A DNA stretch of 64,000 nt from Stappia sp. BW2 (GTDB taxonomy: Bacteria > Pseudomonadota > Alphaproteobacteria > Rhizobiales > Stappiaceae): positions 1 through 64,000 of the forward strand of contig NZ_VIRG01000070.1 in the NCBI RefSeq assembly GCF_008107695.1. The letters are read 5' to 3'. This document shows, piece after piece, positions 17,885 to 27,468 of the stretch. The notes beneath the pieces were generated by a model. That model was not told the origin of the DNA and did no database searches. It was given only the letters and a program-made list of their open reading frames with translations. Both the position numbers and the translations under genes were made by a program. The stretch's first letter is position 1. The number at the start of each line of letters is the position of its first letter.

Positions 17885-18931
17885 GTGAGCGATGCACTCC
17901 AGAAACAGCTGAAGGTCAGCGCCGACGAGGAAGATCGCGAGCTGAAAGGAGCGGAGCGGGCAGCCGTTCTGCTTCTCGCGCTTGGCGAGTCCCATGGTGC
18001 GCCGATCTGGGCCAAGCTTGACGAGATCGAGGTTCGCCAGGTGTCCGCCGCCATGGCAAACCTTGGTCCAGTCACGCCGAACATGCTGGAGAACCTGTTC
18101 AAGGATTTCGTGCGCCGCGTGAGTTCCAAGGGCTCGCTGACGGGTAACGTCGATGCGACCGAGCGGCTTCTGGCCAGTTTTCTTCCGGGTGACAAGGTTT
18201 CCGTCATCATGGAGGAAATCCGGGGCCCGGCCGGACGCAATATGTGGGAGAAGCTCTCCAACGTGCAGGAGAACGTTCTCGCCAACTATCTCAAGAACGA
18301 ATACCCGCAGACTGTCGCGGTGGTGCTGTCGAAGATCAATTCCGACCATGCCGCACGGGTGCTTGGCATCCTGCCGGAGGAATTGGCGCTGGAAGTGGTT
18401 AGCCGCATGCTGCGCATGGACGCCGTCCAGAAGGAAGTACTGGAGAAGGTGGAACAGACGCTGCGTGTGGAGTTCATGTCGAACCTCACCAATACCTCGC
18501 GACGCGACAGTCACGAGATGATGGCGGATATCTTCAACAACTTCGACCGGCAGACCGAAGCCCGTTTCCTGGCGGCGCTGGAAGAAGACAACCGCGAAGC
18601 AGCCGACCGCATCAAGACCTTGATGTTCACCTTCGACGACCTTCTGAAACTGGATGCGGCCAGTGCCCAGACTCTGCTGCGCCATGTGGAGAAGGATCAG
18701 CTCGCGATTGCGCTCAAGGGGTCGACGGACACCGCACGGGAGTTCTTCTTCGGCAACATGTCCTCGCGGGCTGCCAAGCTCCTGGGGGACGATATGGAGG
18801 CGCTCGGGCCCGTGCGGCTGCGTGACGTGGACGAAGCGCAGACCGGCATGGTGAACAAGGCCAAGGATCTGGCGGCAAAAGGCGAGATCATGATCTCCAA
18901 GTCCAAGGGCGAGGATGAAATTATCTACTGA
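17885..18931 (+). CDS. fliG: Flagellar motor switch protein
   Basis: FliG sits on the MS ring, contacts the stator and generates torque. The 348-residue product has the three FliG domains; the middle [14 protein letters not shown] block and the ILPEEL motif are clear. The start is GTG two bases after the fliF stop, and the stop overlaps the next start by one base, showing tight translational coupling. Confidence 0.95.
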   Translation: MSDALQKQLKVSADEEDRELKGAERAAVLLLALGESHGAPIWAKLDEIEVRQVSAAMANLGPVTPNMLENLFKDFVRRVSSKGSLTGNVDATERLLASFLPGDKVSVIMEEIRGPAGRNMWEKLSNVQENVLANYLKNEYPQTVAVVLSKINSDHAARVLGILPEELALEVVSRMLRMDAVQKEVLEKVEQTLRVEFMSNLTNTSRRDSHEMMADIFNNFDRQTEARFLAALEEDNREAADRIKTLMFTFDDLLKLDAASAQTLLRHVEKDQLAIALKGSTDTAREFFFGNMSSRAAKLLGDDMEALGPVRLRDVDEAQTGMVNKAKDLAAKGEIMISKSKGEDEIIY

Positions 18932-19662
18932 TGCGGCAAACGGCAGGCACTTACAGCAAAATGGGACGCATGACCAACCCATCGAAATTTCTGTTCAACG
19001 TTGACTTTTCCGAGCCTGAAGCGCCGGAAGAGGTTGCACCCGTCGAGCCGGAGATACCGATGATTCCGGTGGCCCAGCATGAGGAACTGCTGAAGAAGGC
19101 AAAGGCGCAGGCTTTCGAGGAAGGCCGCGTGAAAGCGCTTCAGGATCTGCAGACCAAGCAGGAGACCCTGCTCACGGCGGAGGTCGGCCAACTCGTTGAT
19201 GCCGTCGGTCGCGTTCTGGACACCCTGGATGGTCAGGTGGCGGATCGCGAGAAAGATGCCATCAGCCTTGCTTTTCTTGTGGCCAGGCGTCTGTGTGCCC
19301 ATCTGATTGCGCGTCAGCCGCTGGCCGAGACGGTGGCTTTGGTGTCAGAATGCCTGGGACCGTTGCGCAAGGCGCCGCATCTTGTCATCCGGATTGCCGA
19401 GAAGGATGTCGAAGCGCTGAAGGCTCAGGTGGATCCGATCATTCACGAGAAGGGCTTCGAGGGACGGCTGGTCATCCTCGGGGAACCTGAAATTGGCCGT
19501 GGCGATTGTCATATAGAGTGGGCCGACGGCGGTATCAGACGCGACCGCAAGGCAATCGAAGCCGAAATCGATGCCAGCATTCGTTCCTACCTGCGCGGGC
19601 GTAGCGCGGAAAGACGCAGCAAGACCTCCGACACGTCGGCGGAAAAGGAAACTGACGCATGA
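18931..19662 (+). CDS. fliH: Flagellar export apparatus FliH-like protein (FlbE)
   Basis: This protein is expected to bind and regulate the export ATPase FliI. It has up to 243 residues; an internal ATG at 18970, whose product begins MTNPSKFLFNVDF, is an equally likely start. The N-terminal part is acidic and proline-rich, followed by an alpha-helical, probably coiled-coil segment (about residues 55-95) and a C-terminal FliH-like alpha/beta domain. Position between fliG and fliN matches flbE/fliH of Caulobacter. It overlaps fliN by four bases. Confidence 0.82.
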   Translation: MRQTAGTYSKMGRMTNPSKFLFNVDFSEPEAPEEVAPVEPEIPMIPVAQHEELLKKAKAQAFEEGRVKALQDLQTKQETLLTAEVGQLVDAVGRVLDTLDGQVADREKDAISLAFLVARRLCAHLIARQPLAETVALVSECLGPLRKAPHLVIRIAEKDVEALKAQVDPIIHEKGFEGRLVILGEPEIGRGDCHIEWADGGIRRDRKAIEAEIDASIRSYLRGRSAERRSKTSDTSAEKETDA

Positions 19663-19994
19663 GCGACGAGCAAGACCATAACATTCCGCTCGACGAGCTC
19701 GAGGCGCCTGAGCGCCCGCTCGACGATGGCGAACCGCATGCACCGCAATCCGCGGCCGACCTTGAAGCCGTCTTCGACGTTCCCGTTCGCATTTCCGCAG
19801 TCCTGGGACATTCCAGAATGCATGTGTCGGACCTGTTGAAACTGGGGTCCGGAACCGTTCTGGAACTCGACCGGAAGGTGGGGGAAGCCATCGATATCTA
19901 TGTGAACGACCGGTTGGTTGCCCGTGGCGAAGTCGTCCTGGTGGAAGACAAGCTGGGCGTGACCATGACTGAAATCATCAAGACGGATCGATAG
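19659..19994 (+). CDS. fliN: Flagellar motor switch protein
   Basis: FliN forms the bottom of the cytoplasmic C-ring, where CheY-P acts, and helps export. The 111-residue protein has an acidic N-terminal extension (about 35 residues) and one SpoA domain with the signature VPVRISAVLG and LKLGSGTVLELDR. Length and order after fliH match other alphaproteobacteria. The start overlaps the fliH stop (ATGA). Confidence 0.95.
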   Translation: MSDEQDHNIPLDELEAPERPLDDGEPHAPQSAADLEAVFDVPVRISAVLGHSRMHVSDLLKLGSGTVLELDRKVGEAIDIYVNDRLVARGEVVLVEDKLGVTMTEIIKTDR

Positions 19995-20006
19995 GGAGCG
20001 TAACGC

Positions 20007-21359
20007 ATGCGGCTGTTAATTGTCGGAACGCTCGGCGGTCAGCTGACGACGGCTTCCAAGATTGCGATGCAGGGCGGGGCTCAGGTCACCCATGCGGACG
20101 ATATTGAAGGAGCGCTGAAGGTTCTGCGGTCCGGACGCGGGGCAGACCTCATGATGGTCGAGGTTCATCTCGACATCGCCGGGCTGATCCAGAAACTTCA
20201 GAACGAACGCGTTCATGTGCCAGTGGTGGCCTGCGGCGTGGAAACGGATGCTCAGGCGGCTGTCTCCGCCATCCGGGCAGGCGCGAAGGAATATATTCCG
20301 CTGCCGCCCGATCCGGAGTTGATCGCCGCTGTGCTGGCAGCCGTCGCGCAGGAGCGGGGCGATCTGATCTACCGGGACGATGCCATGGCCTCGGTGGTCA
20401 AGCTGGCCGAACAGGTCGCGCCATCGGATGCCTCGGTGCTGATCACCGGTGAAAGCGGTACGGGTAAGGAAGTCATTGCCCGCCACGTGCACAAATGCTC
20501 GAACCGGGCGTCCAAGCCGTTTATCTCGATCAACTGTGCGGCGATCCCCGAACATCTTCTGGAATCGGAGCTGTTCGGACACGAGAAGGGCGCCTTCACC
20601 GGTGCGGTTGCCCGGCGGATCGGCAAGTTCGAGGAAGCTGACGGCGGCACGCTGCTGCTGGATGAAATCTCGGAAATGGACGTTCGTCTGCAGGCCAAGC
20701 TGCTGCGCGCGATCCAGGAACGGGTGATCGACCGCGTCGGCGGCACGCGCCCGGTTCCGGTCAACATCCGCATTCTGGCAACCTCCAACCGGGATCTTGC
20801 CGAAAGCGTGCGTCAGGGGCATTTCCGCGAGGATCTGCTGTTCCGCCTCAATGTGGTGAACCTGAAGCTGCCGGCGCTGCGCGAGCGGCCGGCGGATATC
20901 ATGGAACTGGCTCACTTCTTCATAAAGCACTATTCGGAAGCCAACGGCATGCCGGTGCGGCCGCTGTCTGTGGAAGCTCGTCAGGCGCTGATGTCCAATC
21001 CGTGGCCGGGCAACGTGCGGGAACTGGAAAACACCATGCACCGGTCGGTGCTGCTGGCGTCCGGCGGGGAAATCGGTGTCGAAGCGATCCGCATGCCGGA
21101 CGGCACGCCGCTGACGGTGTCCAAGGGGGCCGCAGAGCGGGCTGCACAGACGGCCGAGGCCGTCACGCGGTCCTTCGTCGGACGAACCGTTGCCGATGTG
21201 GAGCGCGACCTCATTCTCGACACGCTCGATCATTGCCTCGGTAACCGCACCCATGCAGCAAAAATACTGGGTATTTCAATCCGGACGCTGCGCAACAAGC
21301 TGAATCAATATACCGATGAGGGCGTAAGCGTTCCCGGACCAGGTGAGGCCCGGGCCTGA
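20007..21359 (+). CDS. flbD: Sigma-54-dependent flagellar regulator
   Basis: FlbD activates late (class III/IV) flagellar genes with sigma-54 and represses fliF in Caulobacter. The 450-residue protein has an N-terminal receiver-like domain (1-120), an AAA+ domain with Walker A GESGTGKE (148-155) and the sigma-54 contact loop GAFTGA (195-200), and a Fis-type helix-turn-helix at about 405-435. The usual phospho-acceptor Asp is replaced by Glu52, so classical phosphorylation is unlikely. Twelve bases separate it from fliN. It presumably closes the fliF operon. Confidence 0.93.
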   Translation: MRLLIVGTLGGQLTTASKIAMQGGAQVTHADDIEGALKVLRSGRGADLMMVEVHLDIAGLIQKLQNERVHVPVVACGVETDAQAAVSAIRAGAKEYIPLPPDPELIAAVLAAVAQERGDLIYRDDAMASVVKLAEQVAPSDASVLITGESGTGKEVIARHVHKCSNRASKPFISINCAAIPEHLLESELFGHEKGAFTGAVARRIGKFEEADGGTLLLDEISEMDVRLQAKLLRAIQERVIDRVGGTRPVPVNIRILATSNRDLAESVRQGHFREDLLFRLNVVNLKLPALRERPADIMELAHFFIKHYSEANGMPVRPLSVEARQALMSNPWPGNVRELENTMHRSVLLASGGEIGVEAIRMPDGTPLTVSKGAAERAAQTAEAVTRSFVGRTVADVERDLILDTLDHCLGNRTHAAKILGISIRTLRNKLNQYTDEGVSVPGPGEARA

Positions 21360-21438
21360 TCGGACCGGCAGGAACCATGACAAAGACCAACAGAGCGCCC
21401 GGTGATCCGGGTGGCGGTCACAGGAAACCAGAATAGAA

Positions 21439-23616
21439 ATGTCGGACACGGCAGCAGGCCAACAACCCAGACCGGAAGGCCCCTCAGCGGAGCAGCAGAC
21501 GGCTGCGCCCGCCGCAGACGCCGGTTTTGCCGGCCTCCCCTTCCTGAGGGAGATGGTTGACACCCTTCGCCGGGGCGACGTCGGTCTTGCCACCGGCATT
21601 CTGGTCATCCTGACACTTCTGATCCTGCCGATGCCGCCCGTGATGCTGGATACCTTTCTGGCGGTGTCCATCATCTTTTCCGTCATGGTTCTCATGACGG
21701 GGCTGTTCATCCAGCGGCCTCTGGAATTCTCGTCCTTCCCGACGGTGTTGCTGATTGCGACGATGCTTCGGCTCGGTCTCAACATTTCCTCAACACGGCT
21801 GATCCTGGCAAACGGGCATGAAGGAACGGCGGCGGCGGGCAACGTCATCCAGTCCTTCGGCAACCTTGTCATGGGCGGGAACTTCGTCATCGGGATCATC
21901 GTTTTCGCGATCCTGGTGATCGTGAACTTCGTCGTTATCACCAAGGGTTCCGGCCGTATCGCGGAAGTCGCGGCGCGCTTTACCCTGGATGCCATGCCAG
22001 GCAAGCAGATGGCGATCGACGCGGATCTGTCCGCAGGCCTCATCGATGAAGCGGAAGCCAAGTCTCGCCGCAAGGCGCTGGAAGACGAAAGTGCCTTCTT
22101 CGGTGCCATGGACGGTGCGTCCAAATTCGTGCGCGGCGATGCCATCGCCGGCCTTCTGATCACCTTCATCAATATTCTCGGCGGGATCTTCATCGGCGTT
22201 GCCCAGATGGATCTGACCTTCACCGAGGCCGCCAACAACTACACGCTGCTGACCATTGGTGATGGTCTCGTCTCCCAGATCCCGGCACTGATCGTCTCCA
22301 CAGCCGCCGGTCTTCTTGTTTCCAAGGCCGGCGTTCATGGCGCGGCCGACAAGGCACTGACGAGCCAGTTCACCGGCTACCCGAAAGCCCTCGGCATGTC
22401 TGCGGCGGTGATGGTGATCCTGGCGCTGCTTCCGGGCATGCCGATGATCCCGTTCTTCGGTCTTGCCGGTCTTGCCGGCTATCTGGCGTTTTCCGTCGGG
22501 GCGAAAAAGAAGCTGGCTGCCGCCAAGGCCGAGATGGTCAAGGCGGTGGCATCTGCGCCGAAGCCGCCGCCCGAGCCGCCGATCACCGATGCCTTGAAGA
22601 TGGACGAACTGCGGATCGAACTGGGCTATGCGCTGCTGCCGCTGATCAACGGCAAGGCCACGGGCGACAGCGATGTTCTGACCGAACAGATCAAAGCCCT
22701 GCGCCGCCAGATCGCGGGCGACATGGGCGTGATCATGCCGCCGGTGCGCATCCTCGACAACATTCAGCTCGGCGCGAACGATTACGTCATCAAGGTCAAG
22801 GAGGTCGAGGCCGGGCGTGGTGTGCTCTATCCGAACCACTTCATGGTGATGGATCCGGCAGGTGGACAGGTCAAGCTGCCGGGCACGCATACCACGGAGC
22901 CCACCTTCGGCCTGCCCGCGACCTGGGTGGAAGCCCAGTACCGCGAAGATGCCTCTCTGCGCGGCTATACGGTGGTGGACCCGGCAACCGTTCTGTCCAC
23001 GCATCTGACCGAGACCATCAAGGCCAACATCAGCGAACTCCTGACCTATGGCGACGTTCAGAAGCTGCTCAAGGAACTGCAGGGCGAACAGGCCAAGCTG
23101 GTGGAGGACCTGATCCCGTCCCAGATCACCGTTTCCGGTATTCAGCGTGTGTTGCAGACGCTGCTGGGAGAACGCATTTCGGTGCGGGATCTCGGAACCA
23201 TTCTGGAAGGCGTTTCCGAAGCAACCGGCATGACCCGCAACACGGACACCATCGCCGAACACGTGCGGAGCCGGCTCGGCAGGCAGATCTGCGCCGCCAA
23301 TCTTGCCCCGGGTGGCTATCTGCCGCTGATCGCGCTGTCGCCGCAGTGGGAGCAGGCTTTCCTGGAATCCATCATCGGCGAGGGCGACGACCGCCAGCTC
23401 GCCATGCAGCCGAGCAAGCTGCAGGAATTCGTCGGGGGTGTCCGCGATGCGTTCGAGCACGCTGCCCAGCAGGGCGAGGTTCCCGTGCTGTTGACATCGC
23501 CGCAGACCCGTCCGTTTGTCCGCTCCATCGTCGAACGCTTCCGCGCGCATACGACGATCATGAGCCAGGCGGAGGTTCATCCGCGGATCAAGCTGAAGAC
23601 TATCGGTTCGATCTGA
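21439..23616 (+). CDS. flhA: Flagellar export gate protein
   Basis: FlhA is the large membrane component of the flagellar type III export gate. The 725-residue protein has about eight N-terminal membrane helices (residues 45-360), the conserved cytoplasmic loop motif RIAEVAARFTLDAMPGKQMAIDADL (FHIPEP signature region, around 172-196), and a large C-terminal cytoplasmic domain that docks chaperones. It lies 79 bases after flbD. The fliR and flhB genes that often follow are absent here; two small unknown genes on the other strand come next. Confidence 0.96.
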   Translation: MSDTAAGQQPRPEGPSAEQQTAAPAADAGFAGLPFLREMVDTLRRGDVGLATGILVILTLLILPMPPVMLDTFLAVSIIFSVMVLMTGLFIQRPLEFSSFPTVLLIATMLRLGLNISSTRLILANGHEGTAAAGNVIQSFGNLVMGGNFVIGIIVFAILVIVNFVVITKGSGRIAEVAARFTLDAMPGKQMAIDADLSAGLIDEAEAKSRRKALEDESAFFGAMDGASKFVRGDAIAGLLITFINILGGIFIGVAQMDLTFTEAANNYTLLTIGDGLVSQIPALIVSTAAGLLVSKAGVHGAADKALTSQFTGYPKALGMSAAVMVILALLPGMPMIPFFGLAGLAGYLAFSVGAKKKLAAAKAEMVKAVASAPKPPPEPPITDALKMDELRIELGYALLPLINGKATGDSDVLTEQIKALRRQIAGDMGVIMPPVRILDNIQLGANDYVIKVKEVEAGRGVLYPNHFMVMDPAGGQVKLPGTHTTEPTFGLPATWVEAQYREDASLRGYTVVDPATVLSTHLTETIKANISELLTYGDVQKLLKELQGEQAKLVEDLIPSQITVSGIQRVLQTLLGERISVRDLGTILEGVSEATGMTRNTDTIAEHVRSRLGRQICAANLAPGGYLPLIALSPQWEQAFLESIIGEGDDRQLAMQPSKLQEFVGGVRDAFEHAAQQGEVPVLLTSPQTRPFVRSIVERFRAHTTIMSQAEVHPRIKLKTIGSI

Positions 23617-23683
23617 GGTGGCGTAATCGCCGACGCGTTCAACAAGGCTCCGTTGAGCGCCTGGGGATCTGGCCCGCTGCGCT

Positions 23684-23959
23684 TTAAACCACCACGTTTA
23701 TCCTGGCCATGGCTGCGGTCTGGCTGGCGTATGTGCCGAGCCGCCCCTGGTTCTGCATGACGAACAGCGTGTTGGCCTGTGAGGCCTGGGTGTTGATCGA
23801 TTGCATCACGTAAGCGAAGTTGTTCAACTGGTCGATGCGCTTTGCGGCCGCCTGACGCCGCTTTGCCCATGCCTTGTTGTGATCAGCCAGCGTGAACTTC
23901 TTGCTGGAGCTGAAACGTCTGGAATAATCCCGTTGGAAGTAGGTGCTGACCTTGGCCAT
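23684..23959 (-). CDS. Small protein of unknown function, 91 residues (paralogue A)
   Basis: The protein is unrecognised. It is basic at the N-terminus, mostly helical in prediction, and ends in a conserved block (FVMQNQGRLG and QTAAMARINV). It has no signal peptide or membrane helix. The next gene upstream on the same strand, 24107-24382, encodes a same-length paralogue with 57 of 91 identical positions, so both are clearly real and arose by duplication. The site directly after flhA suggests a link to the flagellum or its export, which is inference only. Confidence 0.82.
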   Translation of the reverse strand: MAKVSTYFQRDYSRRFSSSKKFTLADHNKAWAKRRQAAAKRIDQLNNFAYVMQSINTQASQANTLFVMQNQGRLGTYASQTAAMARINVVV

Positions 23960-24106
23960 GCGATTGCCTTTTCAAAAGACTGAATCAGCATAGCTCCTGA
24001 AGGAATAAACACTTTCTTAACGGGGCAATCGCCCGAAGACGTTGCGTAACTTTTGTTTGAAAAAGAGAGGTCGCCAGGGCATTCGCCTGGCTGTTCGCAC
24101 GGAAAA

Positions 24107-24382
24107 CTAGACGAGCACGTTTATGCGGGCCATAGCCGCTGTCTGGTTTGCATAGCCACCGAGCCGACCCTGGTTCTGCATGACAAACATCGTGTTTGTC
24201 TGAGCGGCCTGCGTGTTGATGGTCGCGAATGTGGAGGCCAGATTGCGAAGCTGCTGCATTTTCTGCGACGCCCCCTGACGGCGTCCGTTCCAGGCCTTGT
24301 TGTAGTCAGACCAAGTCGACTTCCGCTTCGTGCTGAAGGTTTTGTGGTAGTCCCGCTGGACGTAGTTTCCGACCTTTGCCAT
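24107..24382 (-). CDS. Small protein of unknown function, 91 residues (paralogue B)
   Basis: This is the upstream copy of the tandem pair. The AAGGAG-type site (GGAAGGAGC) a few bases before the ATG is a strong ribosome binding site. The two copies diverge most in residues 14-55 and are nearly identical over residues 57-89, with alternating hydrophobic residues compatible with a packed helix. The conserved C-terminus, the lack of cysteines and the small size would fit a subunit or a helical binding partner; no function can be assigned. Confidence 0.85.
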   Translation of the reverse strand: MAKVGNYVQRDYHKTFSTKRKSTWSDYNKAWNGRRQGASQKMQQLRNLASTFATINTQAAQTNTMFVMQNQGRLGGYANQTAAMARINVLV

Positions 24383-24525
24383 GGCAGCTCCTTCCTGGAG
24401 ATCTGAACAGACTGTGTGTGAAGATGGTTAACAAGCCCTTAATCAGGCGCATTCTGCCCGTCGTGCTTGGCGATGATCCCGGCATTTGGTAAGTCCTGTC
24501 AAAGACACGGCAATCTGGAGTTTTC

Positions 24526-25143
24526 ATGTCGACGCAAGTGCTCAACCTCGATGGCTATACGGATATCCCTGAGGGCAAGGTTGCCTTCGTGGTGACGTTT
24601 CTGGAAATGCTTCAGGCGCCGGAAACGCCGCTTGCCCCGCCGCGCAGCGATGTGACGCTGGAGAGGTGGGAGACGCCGGATCCGGACAGCTATCGCAAAC
24701 TGTTCCGCGAGGTGGGCGAGGACTGGATCTGGTTCGGCAGGCTGGTCCATGACGATGCGACGCTGAGGCAATTGCTCGCCGAACCGGGGCGCGAGAACTA
24801 CCTTCCCATGATCGATGGCAAACCTGTCGGAACCCTGGAACTGGATTTTGCCAACCCGGAGGAGCCGGAACTTGCCTATTTCGGCCTGGTGCCGGGTGCC
24901 ATCGGTGGCGGGCTTGGGCGCTGGTTGATGGCCCAGGCGCTGGATATCGTCTGGTCCCGCCCGGAAACGAAACGCCTGTGGGTGCACACCTGCACCGGTG
25001 ACAGCCCTCAGGCTTTGGCGTTCTACAGGGCCTGCGGCTTCAAACCCTACGGGCGTGCCATCGAAGTTGCCGAAGACCCGCGCCTGCTGGGGCTGCTTGG
25101 ACCCGAAAGAGCGCCGCATGTGCCGGTGATCGGCGGAAGCTGA
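24526..25143 (+). CDS. GNAT-family N-acetyltransferase
   Basis: The 205-residue protein has a GNAT fold in its C-terminal two thirds: an acetyl-CoA binding stretch (GAIGGGLGRWLMAQAL, about residues 125-140) and the final motif with ALAFYRACGFKPYGR. The N-terminal 45 residues are a family-specific extension. Substrate unknown. It stands alone, divergent from the 91-residue paralogues. Confidence 0.88.
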   Translation: MSTQVLNLDGYTDIPEGKVAFVVTFLEMLQAPETPLAPPRSDVTLERWETPDPDSYRKLFREVGEDWIWFGRLVHDDATLRQLLAEPGRENYLPMIDGKPVGTLELDFANPEEPELAYFGLVPGAIGGGLGRWLMAQALDIVWSRPETKRLWVHTCTGDSPQALAFYRACGFKPYGRAIEVAEDPRLLGLLGPERAPHVPVIGGS

Positions 25144-25237
25144 AATTGGCGAGACTCTAGACAGGGCCGGGGGCTTGCGAGCTCAAAGGGCCTTTGAAAG
25201 CGCACCAAAACCGCTAGCAAGCAGCGCATACACCGCC

Positions 25238-25279
25238 CTCATCCTGAGGAAGCGCGAAGTGCTGTCTCGAAGGATGGGC
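25238..25279. repeat. REP-like palindromic element
   Basis: The sequence starts with CTCATCCTGAGGA and ends with CTCGAAGGATGGGC. The same two ends occur twice more at 31457-31574. Elements with these ends are common as dispersed palindromes between genes in Rhizobiales. It lies between converging acetyltransferase and mtnA genes. Confidence 0.65.
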
Positions 25280-25322
25280 TCCCTGCTCTGGATGGGTGCT
25301 GCTGATTTTCGGGTCGGGCCGT

Positions 25323-26429
25323 TCAGGCGCTTGCGCGTACCCGTTCGGGGAAGGCATCTGCGATGGCCTTGCGGTTTGCCTCCAGAACTCCGCGCTCGGT
25401 GATGAGACCGGTGACGAGGCGGGCCGGGGTCACATCGAAAGCCGGATTGCCAACGGGGGAGCCATCCGCAACGATCTCCACCGTTTCGACCTCACCGGCA
25501 CTGGTGCGGCCGGTAATGTGGCTGACCTCATCGCCGCCGCGCTCCTCGATCGGGATCTGCCGGAGGCCGTCTGACAGGGAAAAGTCGATGGTCGGCGACG
25601 GCAGCGCGACGTAGAAGGGCACGTTGTTGTCCTTCGCCGCCAGAGCCTTCAGATAGGTGCCGATCTTGTTGCAGACGTCGCCGGTGGCGGTGGTGCGGTC
25701 CGTTCCGGTGATGACGATATCAACTTCGCCATGCTGCATCAGGTGACCGCCGGCATTGTCGACAATGACCGTGTGCGGCACACCGTGGTGACCGAGTTCC
25801 CAGGCAGTCAGAAATGCTCCCTGGTTGCGAGGGCGGGTTTCATCGACCCAGACATGGACGGGAATACCGCCGTCGTGGGACATGTAGATCGGCGCCGTCG
25901 CGGTGCCCCAGTCGACTGTGGCCAGCCAGCCGGCATTGCAGTGGGTGAGGATGTTGACCGGCTCACCGGTCCGCTTGAGCCTTGATATGGCAGCGATCAG
26001 CTCCATGCCGTGCATGCCGATGGCCATATTGATGGCGATGTCCTCGTCGCAGATGTCATTCGCCAGCTTGAAGGCCGCTTCCTCGCGAATTTCGGGCGCT
26101 ATCTGGACAAGCCTCCGTCGCGCCTTGTCGAGCGCCCACTGAAGGTTGACGGCTGTTGGCCGGGTTTCCAGTAGGGACGAACAGGCGGCATGGAGATTGT
26201 CGTCCGAAGAATCAGCTCGCATGGCCAGCGCGACGCCGTAGGCGGCTGTTGCTCCGATCAGCGGTGCACCACGCACCTGCATGACCCTGATCGCGTGAGC
26301 GGCGTCTTCCATGGTGTGGAGCAACACGGTTTCGAAGGTGTGTGGAAACCGGGTCTGATCGATGATTTCGACCGGGCCGTCCTCTTCCGCCAGCCAGATC
26401 GTGCGATATTTCTTGCCGTCCACGTTCAT
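25323..26429 (-). CDS. mtnA: S-methyl-5-thioribose-1-phosphate isomerase
   Basis: MtnA converts methylthioribose-1-phosphate to methylthioribulose-1-phosphate in methionine salvage. The 368-residue protein contains the catalytic Cys164 (THCNAGWLA) and Asp244 (TGTDR), matching Cys160 and Asp240 of the Bacillus subtilis enzyme, and the N-terminal [13 protein letters not shown] substrate-binding motif. Its partner gene mtnP is in the same window at 56.5 kb, not in one operon with it. Confidence 0.95.
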   Translation of the reverse strand: MNVDGKKYRTIWLAEEDGPVEIIDQTRFPHTFETVLLHTMEDAAHAIRVMQVRGAPLIGATAAYGVALAMRADSSDDNLHAACSSLLETRPTAVNLQWALDKARRRLVQIAPEIREEAAFKLANDICDEDIAINMAIGMHGMELIAAISRLKRTGEPVNILTHCNAGWLATVDWGTATAPIYMSHDGGIPVHVWVDETRPRNQGAFLTAWELGHHGVPHTVIVDNAGGHLMQHGEVDIVITGTDRTTATGDVCNKIGTYLKALAAKDNNVPFYVALPSPTIDFSLSDGLRQIPIEERGGDEVSHITGRTSAGEVETVEIVADGSPVGNPAFDVTPARLVTGLITERGVLEANRKAIADAFPERVRASA

Positions 26430-26649
26430 GAGCGAAACTCCGCAATCGCAGTATGTTCCTGCTTACTCCATGAAGAGCTGACAGGCCAGCGGTCGGTTGC
26501 TGGCGCGAGAGCCAAAAATACCTTAATCTCTGTTAACCATGTTTGGATCATTGCCAGTGGATAGCTCGCAGGTGAGGCCCGTGTGGCTGTTTCACTCGCG
26601 ATAGAGTCAGTTAAGACTTGATTCACCAAAGGCAGTACAACGGAGTCTC

Positions 26650-27240
26650 GTGTACCCCATGTCTGAAATGCAGGATAACGTCGTTCCACATACGCGCATG
26701 CGATCCTTGCGCGATGCAATCCGTAAGGTTCAACTTGGCGAAGTCGAACGTTCGGACGTGGTGGTTGAGCTGCAGGAAACCGAACGTGCCCGGCTGGATA
26801 TGCTCGCGGACGAACTGAAGGACGTTTTCAAGGAAATACCTGAAGACGACGACCAGTTTTCCCTTCAGATCATTTCCGGCTCTACGCCGCGGCTGTGGAT
26901 CGACGCAACCAGCCACGTGGCGGTTGGCGGAGACCGGCGCACCTACCGGTTCCTGAAGGATACGCGCCTGGGCCGGGTGGTTATTCTGGAGACGGCCAAT
27001 ATCGATGACATGGCCGATTGTCTGACTGAGTATATTGCAGAGCGTGTGCTGGAACGGGAAAAGGCGCTGGAAGGCGACTGGCTCAACAACCGGCTGCGGC
27101 AGGTGGCGCTTGACAGCAAGGTCGTTCGCGTCAAGGAAAGCCGTACGCCCTGGATGGCCGTTGCAGGAGCCTTCGGCATCGGCCTGGCCGCCGGCGTGGT
27201 CGGACTGATCGCCTTTGCCTGGTTTGCCAATCCGCTCTAA
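26650..27240 (+). CDS. Conserved C-tail membrane-anchored protein of unknown function
   Basis: The 196-residue protein is soluble for most of its length and ends in a single membrane helix (about residues 166-192). Its N-terminal half is rich in charged residues. A GTG at 26650 and an ATG at 26659 are both possible starts; a GGAG ribosome binding site at 26642-26645 fits the GTG better. No enzyme motif is seen. Confidence 0.75.
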   Translation: MYPMSEMQDNVVPHTRMRSLRDAIRKVQLGEVERSDVVVELQETERARLDMLADELKDVFKEIPEDDDQFSLQIISGSTPRLWIDATSHVAVGGDRRTYRFLKDTRLGRVVILETANIDDMADCLTEYIAERVLEREKALEGDWLNNRLRQVALDSKVVRVKESRTPWMAVAGAFGIGLAAGVVGLIAFAWFANPL

Positions 27241-27468
27241 CGCGGATTTTCGCCCAGTTACCTGATCTGCCCGTCCAGTTGCTGACGCTTGCTTAGCAAT
27301 ATAACGCTGCGATGCCGATAAGCGGGTGTTGATGGCAAGGCAGCATCTGTTCGCACGTCCGCTCGAATTGTTCGGGTCCGGCGATGGGACCCTTTAGAGC
27401 TTCTGGAGGGAACCGCATCCGTGAATGCGTGCTCCCTCAATCAGATTTTCAGTCCTGGGCAGATGGCC

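Noticed and set aside
26430..26649. SAM riboswitch upstream of mtnA
   Set aside because: I looked for SAM-II or SAM-I-like helices in the leader and saw none.
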